Counted from the first letter of the stretch, positions 36,077-50,156 are shown. The stretch: 64,000 bases of DNA from Neptuniibacter sp. (GCF_024231755.1 NZ_JAAEQH010000112.1:1-64000); one strand, 5' to 3'. Program-made: numbers and translations. The notes: generated from the letters alone by a model not told the origin.

Positions 36077-36514
36077 ATGATGGACGTTAATGAAATTCGG
36101 GAATACCTCCCTCATCGCTATCCGTTTCTGCTAGTGGATAGGGTGATTGAGCTTAACAAGGGAGAGTCCATTGTTGCGTACAAAAACGTTACCGTAAATG
36201 AACCATTCTTCAATGGCCATTTTCCTGATCATCCTGTGATGCCTGGTGTACTCATTGTTGAGGCGATGGCGCAGGCTGCTGGTATCCTAGGTTTTAAAAC
36301 CATGGATAAAAAGCCTCAGGACGGTTCAATCTACTACTTCGTAGGCTCAGACAAACTGCGTTTTAAGCGACCTGTAGTTCCGGGAGATCAATTGAAGCTG
36401 GAAGCTAAGGTGATCTCAGAGCGTCGTGGTATCTGGAAGTTTGACGTGCATGCATCTGTTGAAGGTGATACCGTAAGTTCAGCAACAATTCTTTGTGCCG
36501 ATAGAAAGGTTTAA
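36077..36514 (+). CDS. fabZ: 3-hydroxyacyl-ACP dehydratase FabZ
   Basis: 145-residue hot-dog fold enzyme. [13 protein letters not shown] contributes the active-site His (residue ~12), and [20 protein letters not shown] contributes the catalytic Glu. Dehydrates 3-hydroxyacyl-ACP, competing with LpxA/LpxD for the same acyl-ACP pool. The first two codons are both ATG, and either could be the start. Confidence 0.97.
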   Translation: MMDVNEIREYLPHRYPFLLVDRVIELNKGESIVAYKNVTVNEPFFNGHFPDHPVMPGVLIVEAMAQAAGILGFKTMDKKPQDGSIYYFVGSDKLRFKRPVVPGDQLKLEAKVISERRGIWKFDVHASVEGDTVSSATILCADRKV

Positions 36515-36517
36515 GCA

Positions 36518-37288
36518 TTGATAGATTCCCGTGCCATTATAGACCCAACGGCTAGGCTTGCAGATGATGTGCAGGTTGGCCCTTGGTCAATTATAGGGCC
36601 AGATGTAGAAATCCGGTCGGGAACCGTGATTGGTCCCCATGTTGTCATCAATGGACCGACTACGATTGGTGAAAACAACCGTATTTTTCAGTTTGCATCA
36701 GTGGGCGAAGATTGCCAGGACAAAAAATATGCGGGTGAACCTACCACGCTAGTTATCGGTGATAACAACGTCATTCGTGAAGGCGTAACTATCCATCGCG
36801 GTACCGTTCAGGATGCAGGCACCACCATCATCGGATCCGATAATCTTTTCATGGCTAACGTACATGTGGCTCATGATTGCATTGTTGGTGACAACGTGAT
36901 TATGGCTAACAATACGGCAGTTGCAGGCCATGTACACGTAGGTGATTGGGCTATTCTAGGTGGCTTTACAGCGGTTCATCAATTCTGCAAAATCGGTCCG
37001 CATGTTATGTGCGGCACGTGCTCAGTAGTCTTAAAAGATATTCCTGCTTATGTCATGGCAAACGGCAATACCGCAGCTCCCCATGGCATTAATACTGAAG
37101 GCCTCAAGCGTCGAGGCTTTAGTAAAGACGCTATTGCCAATATCCGTAAAGCGTACAAAATTGTTTACCGCAGTAAATTAACTACTGTACAGGCATTAGC
37201 GCAGTTGCAGGAAATGGTCGCAGATTGTCCGGAAATATTGCCACTTATCCAATCCATTGAGAGTTCTTCTCGCGGCATTATCCGCTAG
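36518..37288 (+). CDS. lpxA: UDP-N-acetylglucosamine acyltransferase LpxA
   Basis: 256 residues with a TTG start at 36518, giving Met-Ile-Asp-Ser-Arg-Ala as in E. coli LpxA. Hexapeptide-repeat beta helix (residues ~5-185) with catalytic His in HVAHDCIVGDN (~123), then a helical C-terminal domain. First committed step of lipid A synthesis. Three bases after fabZ. Confidence 0.96.
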   Translation: MIDSRAIIDPTARLADDVQVGPWSIIGPDVEIRSGTVIGPHVVINGPTTIGENNRIFQFASVGEDCQDKKYAGEPTTLVIGDNNVIREGVTIHRGTVQDAGTTIIGSDNLFMANVHVAHDCIVGDNVIMANNTAVAGHVHVGDWAILGGFTAVHQFCKIGPHVMCGTCSVVLKDIPAYVMANGNTAAPHGINTEGLKRRGFSKDAIANIRKAYKIVYRSKLTTVQALAQLQEMVADCPEILPLIQSIESSSRGIIR

Positions 37289-37296
37289 GTGTGCCT

Positions 37297-38454
37297 ATGC
37301 CAAATCCATTGCGCATAGGCATAGTGGCGGGCGAAGCATCGGGTGATATTCTCGGTAGCGGACTTATTAAATCCCTAAAAAAACGTTTCCCTGATCTCTC
37401 TGTAGAGGGTATCGGCGGCGATCTAATGATTGCGCAAGGCTGTAAATCTCACTATCCAATGGATCGGCTTTCGGTAATGGGGTTGGTAGAAGTTTTAGGT
37501 CGATTACCTGAATTACTGAAAGCGCGTAAAAAGCTGGTCGAGTATTTCATCGAGAATCCTCCTGATCTTTTTATAGGTGTGGATGCACCTGATTTTACGT
37601 TGGGTATGGAAGCGAAATTAAAGCAAGCAGGGATACCAACAGTTCATTATGTCAGTCCTTCAGTATGGGCTTGGAAAAAGAAACGTATCTACAAGATTAA
37701 AAAAAGTACTGATCTTGTTTTAAGCCTATTTCCTTTCGAAGAAAAACATTATGCACCTACTCAACAACGAATAGCTTTCGTAGGGCACCCGTTAGCAGAT
37801 TCAATACCCAAAATGGTAGATGCTGCTAAAGCGCGATCCCGTTTTGCTGTCAAAGAAGGTGAAAAGGTTATCGCTATTCTGCCGGGAAGTCGGGGTAGTG
37901 AGCTTAAATATCTGGCAGAACCTTTTCTGGAAACTGCTCGATGGTTATCCGAACGCATAGAAAATGTACGTTTTGTTGTACCTGCTGCGAATGCTACAAG
38001 GCATGACCAGTTACATAGCTTAATTGCAGAGAACTATTCGGACCTGAATATCCAATTAGTAATAGGGCATTCGCGTGAAGTCATGGCAATTGCTGATGCT
38101 ATCTTGATAGCATCCGGAACAGCTACATTAGAAGCGACTATTCTAAGAAAACCAATGGTTGTGGCTTATAAAATGGCATCGTTAACCTATGCTATTTATT
38201 CGCGAATGGTGACATCTAGATTTATCTCGTTACCTAACCTTTTGGCTGATAAAGAGCTGGTGCCTGAAATATTACAGGATCAAGTTAACCCTGACGTTCT
38301 TGGTCCTGCTGTTCTGAAAGCTATAGAAGACGAAGAGTACAAAACGATGCTTGCCAAAGAGTTTGCTGGCATTCATGCGAGCCTGCATCAGGATGCGGAT
38401 GAAAAGGCAGCGGATGCAGTGGTCGAGCTGCTGCGCGATAAAGGTGTAATCTGA
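37297..38454 (+). CDS. lpxB: Lipid A disaccharide synthase LpxB
   Basis: 385 residues from the ATG at 37297, preceded by TAGGTG at 5 bases; a GTG at 37291 is possible but lacks a site. GT-B glycosyltransferase (family 19) with IVAGEASGD near the N-terminus, [14 protein letters not shown] in the middle and [10 protein letters not shown] in the nucleotide-binding half. Joins two acylated glucosamines to form the lipid A backbone. The stop overlaps the rnhB start (ATGA-type). Confidence 0.96.
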   Translation: MPNPLRIGIVAGEASGDILGSGLIKSLKKRFPDLSVEGIGGDLMIAQGCKSHYPMDRLSVMGLVEVLGRLPELLKARKKLVEYFIENPPDLFIGVDAPDFTLGMEAKLKQAGIPTVHYVSPSVWAWKKKRIYKIKKSTDLVLSLFPFEEKHYAPTQQRIAFVGHPLADSIPKMVDAAKARSRFAVKEGEKVIAILPGSRGSELKYLAEPFLETARWLSERIENVRFVVPAANATRHDQLHSLIAENYSDLNIQLVIGHSREVMAIADAILIASGTATLEATILRKPMVVAYKMASLTYAIYSRMVTSRFISLPNLLADKELVPEILQDQVNPDVLGPAVLKAIEDEEYKTMLAKEFAGIHASLHQDADEKAADAVVELLRDKGVI

Positions 38455-39053
38455 TGCAGAGCTTAGGCTTTGATTTTAGCGCTGGGCTGTTAGTTGCAGG
38501 TGTAGACGAAGTAGGCCGCGGCCCGTTGATTGGAAATGTGGTTGCTGCTGCAGTGATTCTTGATCCAGCTAAGCCTATACAAGGTTTGGCGGATTCTAAG
38601 AAACTGAGCGTGAAAAGGCGCGAACAGCTCTATGTCGAGATCAAAGAGAAAGCGCTGGCTTGGTGTGTAGCATCAGCCTCACCGCAAGAGATTGACGAGA
38701 TTAATATTCTTCATGCTTCTATGCTGGCGATGAAAAGAGCTGTCGAAGGTTTGCCTGTCTCAGCAGAATTTGTCTATGTGGATGGTAATCGTTGTCCTGA
38801 TCTGACTTGTCCTAGTGAGGCCGTGGTAAAAGGTGATAGTAAAATCCCAGAGATAAGCGCTGCTTCTATTCTTGCTAAGGTAGACAGGGATAACGAGATG
38901 GCTCTTCTGGACAAAAAATTTCCGCAGTATGGCTTCGCTAAGCATAAAGGTTACCCTACTGCTGCTCACTTTGAGGCTCTGGCCGAACATGGGCCGCTGC
39001 CTCAGCATCGTCGCAGCTTTAAACCCGTTCGTGAATTGATAGAAACCGAGTAA
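38454..39053 (+). CDS. rnhB: Ribonuclease HII
   Basis: 199 residues. Catalytic Asp-Glu in [10 protein letters not shown] (residues ~16-25), a further Asp in YVDGN and Asp in AKVDRD. Removes RNA and single ribonucleotides from DNA. Overlaps lpxB by 3 bases and is followed by dnaE after 11 bases. Confidence 0.97.
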   Translation: MQSLGFDFSAGLLVAGVDEVGRGPLIGNVVAAAVILDPAKPIQGLADSKKLSVKRREQLYVEIKEKALAWCVASASPQEIDEINILHASMLAMKRAVEGLPVSAEFVYVDGNRCPDLTCPSEAVVKGDSKIPEISAASILAKVDRDNEMALLDKKFPQYGFAKHKGYPTAAHFEALAEHGPLPQHRRSFKPVRELIETE

Positions 39054-39064
39054 TTACCCTGTTT

Positions 39065-42000
39065 ATGACTGATCCCAAGTTTATCCACCTTCGAGTCCAT
39101 ACTGAGTTTTCTCTGGTTGATGGTCTGGTACGTGTAAAAGAGTTGGTGGCTGCGGCGAAAGAGGCAGGAATGCCTGCTGTTGGTATGACCGATCAGACGA
39201 ACTTCTTTGGTTTGGTGAAGTTTTTTAAGGCAGCGACAGGTTCCGGGATCAAGCCTATCAGTGGTTCAGATCTATGGGTTGAAAATAGTGATGATCCAAC
39301 TGCTGAACCGCATCGGTTAACACTACTGGTTCGTAATGCCGAAGGTTACTTGAACCTAATGGAGCTGATCTCGCAGGCTTATGGCGAAGGTCAGAATATT
39401 ATTCCAGATATGGCGCTGGTAAAGCCTGAATGGGTTGAGGCCAAATCAGCCGGATTGATTGCGCTGTCCGGTGCAAAAAAGGGTGAGGTTGGCAGAGCTA
39501 TTCTGGCGGATAAAGGTGATGCCGGTGATATCCTGCAGCGCTGGATGAAAGTATTTCCAGATAGCTTCTATCTTGAAGTGCAGCGCACAGGCCGAGTGGG
39601 TGATGAACAGGTTGTACATGACTCTGTTGAGCTGGCAAAACAATATGGTTGTCCCTTGGTGGCGACCAATGATGTGATGTTTGTTAAGCCTTCGGATTTC
39701 GAGGCTCATGAAGTACGTGTTTGCATTAACCAGAGCCGTACGCTTGAAGATCCTACTCGCCCTAAAGATTACAGTGACCAACAGTACTTCCGTTCGCAGG
39801 AAGAGATGGTTGAACTGTTCAGTGATATCCCTTCTGCGATCTATAACAGTGTTGAGATAGCTAAACGCTGCAATATCGAGATTGAGATAGGTACATACTA
39901 CCTTCCGAAGTACCCGATCCCTGAAGGGATGCTGATGGATGATTTCTTCCGTAAAGTTACCTATGACGGTTTGGAAGAGCGTCTGGCAATCCTGCTTGAT
40001 AAAGATGATCCCGAGTATCAGTCTAAGAGACAGGAATATATTGATCGTCTGGAATTTGAGCTGGATATCATTATTCAGATGGGTTTCCCGGGTTACTTCC
40101 TGATCGTAATGGACTTTATCAAGTGGGGTAAAGAGAACGGTGTTCCTGTAGGGCCTGGACGTGGTTCTGGTGCTGGCTCACTCGTGGCTTACGCGCAGAA
40201 AATTACAGACCTAGACCCACTTGAATATGATCTGCTTTTCGAGCGATTCCTTAACCCTGAACGTGTATCCATGCCTGACTTCGATATCGATTTCTGTATG
40301 GATAACCGCGATAAAGTAATCGATTATGTGGCCCGTACTTATGGTCGTGATGCGGTATCTCAGATCGTAACCTTCGGTACTATGGCTGCGAAAGCGGTAG
40401 TGCGAGATGTGGCGCGTGTACAAGGCAAGCCGTTTGGTCTTGCAGACCGACTATCGAAGCTTATTCCTTTCGAGCCTGGCATTACTCTTAAGAAAGCCTT
40501 GGACCAGGAGCCTATGCTAGGTGAGTTCATTGAGTCCAGTGAAGAGGCTCAAGAAATCATGGAGATGGCCTATAAGCTTGAAGGTGTGACCCGAGGTGTA
40601 GGTAAACATGCCGGTGGGGTGGTAATTGCGCCAACCAAACTGACTGATTTTGCAGCCACTTATTGTGATGAGGAAGGTAATGGCCTGGTAACCCAGTTTG
40701 ATAAGGGTGATGTGGAAGATGCAGGTCTGGTTAAATTCGACTTCCTGGGGTTACGTACCCTGACGATCATCGATTGGGCGCTACAAACGGTTAACCGAAT
40801 TCGAGATAAAAATGGAGAAGAGCCTCTCGACATTGCTCTGATCGATCTGGAAGACAGGAGAACATTTGATCTTCTGCAGGCTGCAGAGACAACTGCGGTA
40901 TTCCAGCTGGAATCCAGTGGTATGAAAGATCTGGTCCGTCGCCTTCTGCCATCACGTTTTGAGGATATTGTCGCGCTGGTAGCGCTATTCCGACCAGGAC
41001 CACTGCAATCAGGCATGGTGGATGACTTTATCAACCGTAAGCATGGTCGTGCTGAGATGGCATGGCCACACCCTGATTACCAGTTGGACTCCCTGCAGCC
41101 AGTGTTGGAGCCTACCTACGGCATTATCCTCTATCAGGAACAGGTAATGCAGATTGCCCAGGTGATGGCGGGTTATACCCTGGGTGGCGCGGATATGTTG
41201 CGTCGAGCTATGGGTAAGAAAAAACCTGAGGAGATGGCGAAGCAGCGTGCCTCTTTCCTGGATGGTTCGGAAGAGAATGGCATCAATCGTGATCTGGCCG
41301 GTAATATCTTTGACCTAGTGGAAAAGTTTGCTGGATATGGTTTTAACAAATCTCACTCTGCCGCTTATGCACTGGTCTCATATCAGACTGCATGGTTGAA
41401 AGCCCATTACCCGGCGCCGTTTATGGCGGCAGTAATGTCTTCAGATATGCAGAATACCGATAAGGTAGTGATCTTCATTGAAGAGTGCCGCAATATGGGT
41501 ATTCCACCTGCCTTGCCGAATGTGAACACCGGCGAATATATGTTCACGGTTAACGATGAAGGTGTCATTGTTTATGGTCTTGGGGCCATTAAAGGGGTGG
41601 GTGAAGGTCCAATAGAGGCGATAGTCGAAGCCCGTGCTGAAGGTGGTCCTTTTAACGACCTGTTCGATTTCTGTGAGCGTGTCGGAGCAAAAAAACTAAA
41701 TAAACGAGTTTTGGAAGCATTGGTACGTTCCGGTGCTGTGGATTGCCTCGGTGCTGAACGTGCAATTCTTTGGGAAGCAATCCCGGATGCATTAAAGGCA
41801 GCTGATCAGGCTGCTAAAAACCAGGATGCAGGTATGTTTGACCTCTTTGGTGAGGTTGAAGCTGAATCTGATGCCTGTTCTTATGAAGATTATAAGAATG
41901 TACGCCCTTGGACGGATAAAGAGCGTTTAGTCGGGGAGAAAGATACATTAGGTTTGTATCTGACGGGGCATCCGATTGATGAATACGAGTCCGAACTTAA

Positions 42001-42556
42001 GCACTTTATCAGTAAGCGCATCGTTGAGCTGCAGCCAGCTCGAGGGCAGACACAGAAAATGGCTGGTCTCGTTGTAGATCTCCGTCTGAAGAAGACTAAG
42101 AAGGGCGATAATCTGTGTTTTGTTACTCTCGATGATCGAAGTGCACGTATTGATGTTACGCTGTTTGGTGATACCTATGATGAAGTGCGTGAGATAGTCA
42201 GTAAGGATGCGGTCCTTGTGGTTGAAGGGGAAGTGGCTGAAGATCATTTCTCTGGAGGGATGAAGGTTCGTGTTAATAAGGTGCTCAGTATCCCTCAGGC
42301 AAGAGCGCAGTATGCTTCAGGCGTGCAAGTGCTTTGTGATGAAAAACAGTTGGCTGGACGTAGATTAAAAGAGCTAGAAGAGCTGCTTAACGCTCATAAA
42401 GGTAATGGCTCTCTCCCGCTTAAACTTCGCTATCAGCGTGCCGATGCTGCTGCGACCCTGGTTTTAGGGGATCATTGGCAGGTGCAGGCCAGTGATGATT
42501 TGCTGATTGCCCTGATGGATAGGTTTGGCCATGACTCAGTAGCGCTGACCTATTAA
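39065..42556 (+). CDS. dnaE: DNA polymerase III alpha subunit
   Basis: 1163 residues. An N-terminal PHP domain (HLRVHTEFSLVDG), the polymerase palm with the catalytic PDFDIDFC motif (~400) and GPGRGSGAGSLVAY are followed by the tandem HhH and OB-fold domains. Replicative polymerase of the chromosome. It is followed by a 114-base gap before accA that shows no clear terminator. Confidence 0.98.
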   Translation: MTDPKFIHLRVHTEFSLVDGLVRVKELVAAAKEAGMPAVGMTDQTNFFGLVKFFKAATGSGIKPISGSDLWVENSDDPTAEPHRLTLLVRNAEGYLNLMELISQAYGEGQNIIPDMALVKPEWVEAKSAGLIALSGAKKGEVGRAILADKGDAGDILQRWMKVFPDSFYLEVQRTGRVGDEQVVHDSVELAKQYGCPLVATNDVMFVKPSDFEAHEVRVCINQSRTLEDPTRPKDYSDQQYFRSQEEMVELFSDIPSAIYNSVEIAKRCNIEIEIGTYYLPKYPIPEGMLMDDFFRKVTYDGLEERLAILLDKDDPEYQSKRQEYIDRLEFELDIIIQMGFPGYFLIVMDFIKWGKENGVPVGPGRGSGAGSLVAYAQKITDLDPLEYDLLFERFLNPERVSMPDFDIDFCMDNRDKVIDYVARTYGRDAVSQIVTFGTMAAKAVVRDVARVQGKPFGLADRLSKLIPFEPGITLKKALDQEPMLGEFIESSEEAQEIMEMAYKLEGVTRGVGKHAGGVVIAPTKLTDFAATYCDEEGNGLVTQFDKGDVEDAGLVKFDFLGLRTLTIIDWALQTVNRIRDKNGEEPLDIALIDLEDRRTFDLLQAAETTAVFQLESSGMKDLVRRLLPSRFEDIVALVALFRPGPLQSGMVDDFINRKHGRAEMAWPHPDYQLDSLQPVLEPTYGIILYQEQVMQIAQVMAGYTLGGADMLRRAMGKKKPEEMAKQRASFLDGSEENGINRDLAGNIFDLVEKFAGYGFNKSHSAAYALVSYQTAWLKAHYPAPFMAAVMSSDMQNTDKVVIFIEECRNMGIPPALPNVNTGEYMFTVNDEGVIVYGLGAIKGVGEGPIEAIVEARAEGGPFNDLFDFCERVGAKKLNKRVLEALVRSGAVDCLGAERAILWEAIPDALKAADQAAKNQDAGMFDLFGEVEAESDACSYEDYKNVRPWTDKERLVGEKDTLGLYLTGHPIDEYESELKHFISKRIVELQPARGQTQKMAGLVVDLRLKKTKKGDNLCFVTLDDRSARIDVTLFGDTYDEVREIVSKDAVLVVEGEVAEDHFSGGMKVRVNKVLSIPQARAQYASGVQVLCDEKQLAGRRLKELEELLNAHKGNGSLPLKLRYQRADAAATLVLGDHWQVQASDDLLIALMDRFGHDSVALTY

Positions 42557-42670
42557 TAGGTTAGCAATAAGTAGCTGAATTCTGTTCACCGATTAAACGG
42601 GTCTGGTCCTTAAAGCAGCAAAAAGGTAAACTTTGCACAATTTTTTCACTTCAAATATAGAAGAGTCATA

Positions 42671-43630
42671 ATGAATCCGAACTACCTGGATTTTGAACAG
42701 CCTATTGCAGAGCTGCAGGCAAAAATTGAAGAGCTACGTCTTGTAGGGGATTCAGCTGAGCTGAATATCTCCGAAGAGATTACGCGTCTGGAAGACAAAA
42801 GCCGTAGCCTGACTAAAACTATCTTTACTGATCTGTCTGCATGGCAGATCTCCCAGTTGGCACGTCACCCGCAGCGCCCATATACACTGGATTACATCGA
42901 TTACATTTTTGAAGAGTTCGATGAAATTCATGGGGATCGACATTTTTCTGATGATCAGGCAATCGTTGGTGGTATTGCACGCTTGGATGAGCAGCCAGTG
43001 ATGATTATTGGTCATCAGAAAGGCCGCGGTGTGCAGGAGCGACAGAAGCGTAACTTTGGTATGCCGCGTCCTGAAGGTTACCGTAAAGCGTTGCGCCTGA
43101 TGGAGATGGCAGAACGTTTTAAAATGCCAATTCTTACCTTTATTGATACACCGGGTGCTTACCCTGGTATTGATGCAGAGGAGCGTGGTCAGTCTGAGGC
43201 GATTGCGTTTAACCTCGCTAAGATGTCACAGCTGAAAACTCCGGTTATCTCAACCGTTATCGGTGAAGGTGGTTCTGGTGGCGCATTGGCGATTGGTGTC
43301 TGTGATGAGCTGATGATGCTCAACTACTCTACTTACTCTGTAATCTCCCCGGAAGGTTGTGCCTCTATCCTGTGGAAAAGTGCAGAGCGTGCTTCTGATG
43401 CAGCTAAAGCGATGGGGATTACATCCGACCGTTTGCATGAGTTAGGTTTGGTTGATCAGGTAGTCAGTGAGCCATTAGGTGGTGCACACCGTGATCCTGC
43501 TCTGATGGCTGCTAACTTGAAGCGTCATCTTGCAGAAACTTTGGATAAGCTGTCTGCTCTTCCTGTAGATGAGCTGCTGGAACGTCGTTACCAGCGTCTG
43601 ATGTCATACGGTTTTGGTGGTGAGCAATAA
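42671..43630 (+). CDS. accA: Acetyl-CoA carboxylase carboxyltransferase alpha subunit
   Basis: 319 residues. The crotonase-like core has [17 protein letters not shown] and [11 protein letters not shown], which form the carboxybiotin and acetyl-CoA sites. Works with AccD to make malonyl-CoA. Its end overlaps the likely tilS start. Confidence 0.97.
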   Translation: MNPNYLDFEQPIAELQAKIEELRLVGDSAELNISEEITRLEDKSRSLTKTIFTDLSAWQISQLARHPQRPYTLDYIDYIFEEFDEIHGDRHFSDDQAIVGGIARLDEQPVMIIGHQKGRGVQERQKRNFGMPRPEGYRKALRLMEMAERFKMPILTFIDTPGAYPGIDAEERGQSEAIAFNLAKMSQLKTPVISTVIGEGGSGGALAIGVCDELMMLNYSTYSVISPEGCASILWKSAERASDAAKAMGITSDRLHELGLVDQVVSEPLGGAHRDPALMAANLKRHLAETLDKLSALPVDELLERRYQRLMSYGFGGEQ

Positions 43631-44939
43631 GCTCAATACCGAAACAGTTCTACAAATTTGCGAGCGCAACTTTTCGAAAGCGCTCGCAAATTTTACCTCC
43701 TCTCACAACGTAAATCGTTGGCTGATCGCACATAGTGGTGGTCTGGATTCCCAGTTACTTCTGCATGTTTCTGCCCGGCAAATTCCTGCTGAAAACCTTT
43801 TGGTTGTTCATGTTAATCACCATCTACAACCGCAAGCAGATGATTGGGCTGAGTTTTCAACTGCTGAAGCGCAAGCTTTAGGGTTGTCTTCAATAGTATT
43901 GGATGTCCATCCCGAAGGCCGATCTGAACAGGCGGCAAGAGATGCGCGTTATACCGCAATTGAGCGGTTGATTCAGGCAGGTGATTGTGTGTTGTTTGGT
44001 CATCATGCAGATGATCAGGTCGAAACTATTCTTTATCGGTTGTTACGCGGAGCCGGACTTTCAGGTATGTCTGGCATGCCTGTCAGTAGAAGCTTAGGGA
44101 CAGGGCAATTATTGCGCCCGCTATTAGGTTGTAGCCGAGATCTATTATCCGCTGCGGTAGAGGCTTTAAATCTGCGTTTTATCCAAGATCCAAGTAATCA
44201 ACAATTGGATTATGACCGTAACTACCTGCGCCAGAAAATTTTTCCGCAATTGAAGGCGCGTTGGCCAAGTCTGCTGGAGCGTTGGCAGAGCAATGCTGAT
44301 CATGTGGCAGAGGCTGATGCCCTACTGCAGATTTATTTGGATCTAGATCTTAAGAAGTGCAGTCCTGAACCTGAACAGTTGGATATTGAGCTGTGGCAGC
44401 AGCTGGAGCCTGTGCGTCGTAAAGCGCTGTTACGTTATTGGGTGAGCAGAGTTGCGGGGCCTCGGCTCAATGAAAAGCAGGTTGCTGAGATAGTTGCTAG
44501 CGTTATTGGAGCGAAGCCTGATGCAAATCCAGTGTATAAATTAAAGAATGCGCTGCTGGGACGTTTCCAGAACAAACTATACCTATTGCCCAAAGTTGTG
44601 GAGGTTAAAGATAACCTCTCTATACAAGCGGATGGCCAATACGATTTGGGAGATGGTGTGCTCACCATTTCTGGCCTTCCTGCAGGGGAGGTGTTGAATG
44701 TCAGGCGTAGACAGGGAGGGGAAAATTGTTATCCAGTAGGGCGGGGAACCGCAAAATCAGTGAAAAAACTGCTGCAAGAGGCTGTTATACCGCCTTGGTT
44801 TAAAGAGCATTGGCCGCTTGTTTTTCGAACAGAAAAAATTGTTGCCATTCCTGGAATCTGTGTGTGTGAAGAAAGTTATGCAGAAAAGGGTGAGTTTTCT
44901 GTCTTATGGTGTCCCTTTTCGTTGTCTGATCTCTCCTGA
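43620..44939 (+). CDS. tilS: tRNA(Ile)-lysidine synthase TilS
   Basis: About 439 residues. The ATP-pyrophosphatase P-loop SGGLDS is at residues ~40-45, followed by HHADDQVET and a C-terminal tRNA-binding domain. Converts C34 of tRNA-Ile(CAU) to lysidine so AUA is read as isoleucine. The start is uncertain: TTG at 43614 and GTGs at 43617 and 43620 all lie inside the end of accA, and none has a good ribosome-binding site. The accA-tilS order is conserved. Confidence 0.94.
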   Translation: MSNKLNTETVLQICERNFSKALANFTSSHNVNRWLIAHSGGLDSQLLLHVSARQIPAENLLVVHVNHHLQPQADDWAEFSTAEAQALGLSSIVLDVHPEGRSEQAARDARYTAIERLIQAGDCVLFGHHADDQVETILYRLLRGAGLSGMSGMPVSRSLGTGQLLRPLLGCSRDLLSAAVEALNLRFIQDPSNQQLDYDRNYLRQKIFPQLKARWPSLLERWQSNADHVAEADALLQIYLDLDLKKCSPEPEQLDIELWQQLEPVRRKALLRYWVSRVAGPRLNEKQVAEIVASVIGAKPDANPVYKLKNALLGRFQNKLYLLPKVVEVKDNLSIQADGQYDLGDGVLTISGLPAGEVLNVRRRQGGENCYPVGRGTAKSVKKLLQEAVIPPWFKEHWPLVFRTEKIVAIPGICVCEESYAEKGEFSVLWCPFSLSDLS

Positions 44940-44954
44940 TTTGCTATCCTGTAG

Positions 44955-46637
<1,683 letters not shown>

Positions 46638-46693
46638 TCAAATTTAGGAATGGAGGCTGAAGCCTCCTGAACGAACAAAATCTGGAGTTTTAA

Positions 46694-47992
<1,299 letters not shown>

Positions 47993-48020
47993 TAGCCGGA
48001 CTTTTAATAGTCTGATATAA

Positions 48021-48047
48021 AAAGGGGGCAATAAGCCCCCTTTTTTT
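48021..48047 (+). terminator. Terminator after eno
   Basis: Stem AAAGGGGGC/GCCCCC with a 5-base loop, followed by seven T's. It lies immediately before ftsB, only 14 bases from its start codon, so ftsB expression needs read-through or a promoter inside this short gap. Confidence 0.9.
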
Positions 48048-48060
48048 ACTGATTCTGTTT

Positions 48061-48351
48061 ATGTTTCGTTGGCTGATTTTTCTTCTTATTCTGTTGTTTC
48101 TCGCCCTACAGTATCGTCTGTGGTTTGGAGAGCCGAATCTGCGTGATATCTGGAGTTTAGATGCCAGAATAGAGCTGCAGCAGGATATCAATGAAGAGTT
48201 GAGTCAGCGCAACAGCGAGCTGGAAGCTGAAGTCCAGGATCTGAAAAAGGGACATGCGGCGCTCGAAGAGCGTGCCCGTAGTGAGCTGGGGATGGTGAAA
48301 GAGGATGAGACCTTCTTCCAGTTAGTTGAGCCGGTACAAGAGAAAAAATGA
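48061..48351 (+). CDS. ftsB: Cell division protein FtsB
   Basis: 96 residues: one N-terminal membrane helix (residues ~3-20), then a leucine-zipper-like coiled coil (~35-75), as in FtsB of the FtsQLB complex. The usual neighbour eno is upstream. In most gammaproteobacteria ispD and ispF come next, but here truD overlaps by 4 bases. Confidence 0.93.
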   Translation: MFRWLIFLLILLFLALQYRLWFGEPNLRDIWSLDARIELQQDINEELSQRNSELEAEVQDLKKGHAALEERARSELGMVKEDETFFQLVEPVQEKK

Positions 48352-49394
48352 CTAATCTGCCCGTTGATTTTAAGTATCTGCATGGCGAACCTGAATGTTC
48401 TGCGGTTATCCGCAGTGAGCCAGAAGATTTTCAGGTTGTTGAGCAATTAGGTTTTGAGCCCGAGGGAGAGGGTGAACATGTTTTTCTCTATATCCGTAAG
48501 CGTGGTGAAAATACGGATTGGGTAGCGCGTCAACTGGCTAATTTTGCTCAAATCAGTCCACGTGATGTGAGCTATGCAGGAAAGAAAGACCGTCATGCCG
48601 TTACTGAGCAGTGGTTTTGCGCGAAGTTTCCGATCAAGCGTAATCTTAACTGGAAGCTGTTTGGTGGTGACTCCATTCAGGTGCTTAAGTCTGTTAGGCA
48701 TCCAAGAAAGCTTCGTTTAGGTACTTTGCAGGGTAATCAGTTTCGCCTTCGCCTCAGAGAGGTGACTAATATGGCATCGCTTCAAGAGCGGGTGGCGTTA
48801 GTTGCTGAAAGCGGGGTGCCAAATTATTTCGGAGAACAACGTTTTGGTCATGATTACGGTAATCTGACAAAGGGTATAGCTCTGCTGAAAGGGGAGATTC
48901 AGGAGCGGCAACGGAATAAAAAAGGTATTTATATATCGGCGGTTCGTTCTTGGCTGTTTAATCATCTTTTATCTACACGCATTGAGCAGGGGATGTGGGA
49001 TACTCTGTTGAGTGGCGATGCATTGATGATTGCGGGTAGCCAGAGTTGCTTTGTTGAGGAAGAGATAACTCCTGAATTGTGTCAGCGTTTGATATCCGGT
49101 CAGGTTCATTTGACCGGTCCAATGTGGGGGCGCGGTGAGATGCTTCCCGCTGCTGATGCTGAATCCTGGGAGCGTGATGTTGCTGGTGCTTGGTTAGAAT
49201 TGACAGGGCTATTGGAGCAACTTAGTTTAAAGCAGGAGCGCAGAGCTTTACGCTTAATGCCAGCCCAAATAAATCTTAATCCCATTAGCGATACAGAGTG
49301 TTGGATCGAGTTTGAGCTGGCCTCTGGAACTTTTGCTACCAGTGTACTTAGAGAGCTTTGTGTGACAACTGTGGCAAAAGCCATGGCAGAGTAG
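48348..49394 (+). CDS. truD: tRNA pseudouridine(13) synthase TruD
   Basis: 348 residues. The catalytic Asp is in the GKKDRHAVTEQWF motif (~residue 80), and the family FGEQRFGHDYGN region is present. Modifies U13 of tRNA-Glu. The start overlaps ftsB by 4 bases (ATGA). surE follows after 12 bases. Confidence 0.95.
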   Translation: MTNLPVDFKYLHGEPECSAVIRSEPEDFQVVEQLGFEPEGEGEHVFLYIRKRGENTDWVARQLANFAQISPRDVSYAGKKDRHAVTEQWFCAKFPIKRNLNWKLFGGDSIQVLKSVRHPRKLRLGTLQGNQFRLRLREVTNMASLQERVALVAESGVPNYFGEQRFGHDYGNLTKGIALLKGEIQERQRNKKGIYISAVRSWLFNHLLSTRIEQGMWDTLLSGDALMIAGSQSCFVEEEITPELCQRLISGQVHLTGPMWGRGEMLPAADAESWERDVAGAWLELTGLLEQLSLKQERRALRLMPAQINLNPISDTECWIEFELASGTFATSVLRELCVTTVAKAMAE

Positions 49395-49406
49395 AGATAA
49401 CTATAA

Positions 49407-50156
49407 ATGAAAATATTAATCTCCAACGATGACGGTGTTCATGCACCGGGTCTTGCTGCATTAGCGAAGGCGTTGTCGGAAGTAGCAGAGGTGCTGGTGA
49501 TTGCCCCCGATCGTAATCGTAGCGGTGCCAGTAACTCATTGACTTTGGATAGACCGCTTGAAGCGTTTATGCATGAGAGTGGCTTTATTGGCGTTAATGG
49601 AACTCCTACAGACTGTGTGCATCTAGGGAGTTCCGGTATCTTTGGCTTTGAGCCAGATCTGGTTGTTTCGGGAATCAATGCAGGTCCCAATCTTGGGGAT
49701 GATGTTATTTATTCCGGTACAGTTGCTGCAGCTATGGAAGGTAGGCATCTGCGCTATCCTGCTATTGCTATCTCATCCTCAAGTTTTCATCCGCAGCATT
49801 ATGATGTTGCAGCTCAGGTTGCTAAGGATTTGGTGGCGAATATACAGCAGCTTAATTTAGCTCCGAGGACTGTGCTAAATGTAAATGTCCCGGATTGTCC
49901 TTCGGAAGATATTAAAGGTATTCATATAACCCGATTAGGGCACCGTTCTGCTGCAGATAAACCAGTTGAAGCGGAAGACCCCAGAGGACAGGTTCGTTAT
50001 TGGATTGCAGGTGCGGGTCCGGCTGCCGATAAAGAGCCGGGTACCGACTTCTTTGCTCTTGATGAGCAATATGTTTCTATTACCCCCTTACATACTGATA
50101 TGACGCAATATTCCGGCATGGATAATATTGGGGAGTGGCTGGAGATTAGTTCTTGA
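49407..50156 (+). CDS. surE: 5'/3'-nucleotidase SurE
   Basis: 249 residues. [12 protein letters not shown] at the N-terminus holds the metal-binding Asp-Asp pair, followed by [10 protein letters not shown] and [13 protein letters not shown]. Survival protein hydrolysing nucleoside monophosphates, in the conserved truD-surE-pcm-nlpD-rpoS order. Overlaps pcm by 4 bases. Confidence 0.97.
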   Translation: MKILISNDDGVHAPGLAALAKALSEVAEVLVIAPDRNRSGASNSLTLDRPLEAFMHESGFIGVNGTPTDCVHLGSSGIFGFEPDLVVSGINAGPNLGDDVIYSGTVAAAMEGRHLRYPAIAISSSSFHPQHYDVAAQVAKDLVANIQQLNLAPRTVLNVNVPDCPSEDIKGIHITRLGHRSAADKPVEAEDPRGQVRYWIAGAGPAADKEPGTDFFALDEQYVSITPLHTDMTQYSGMDNIGEWLEISS

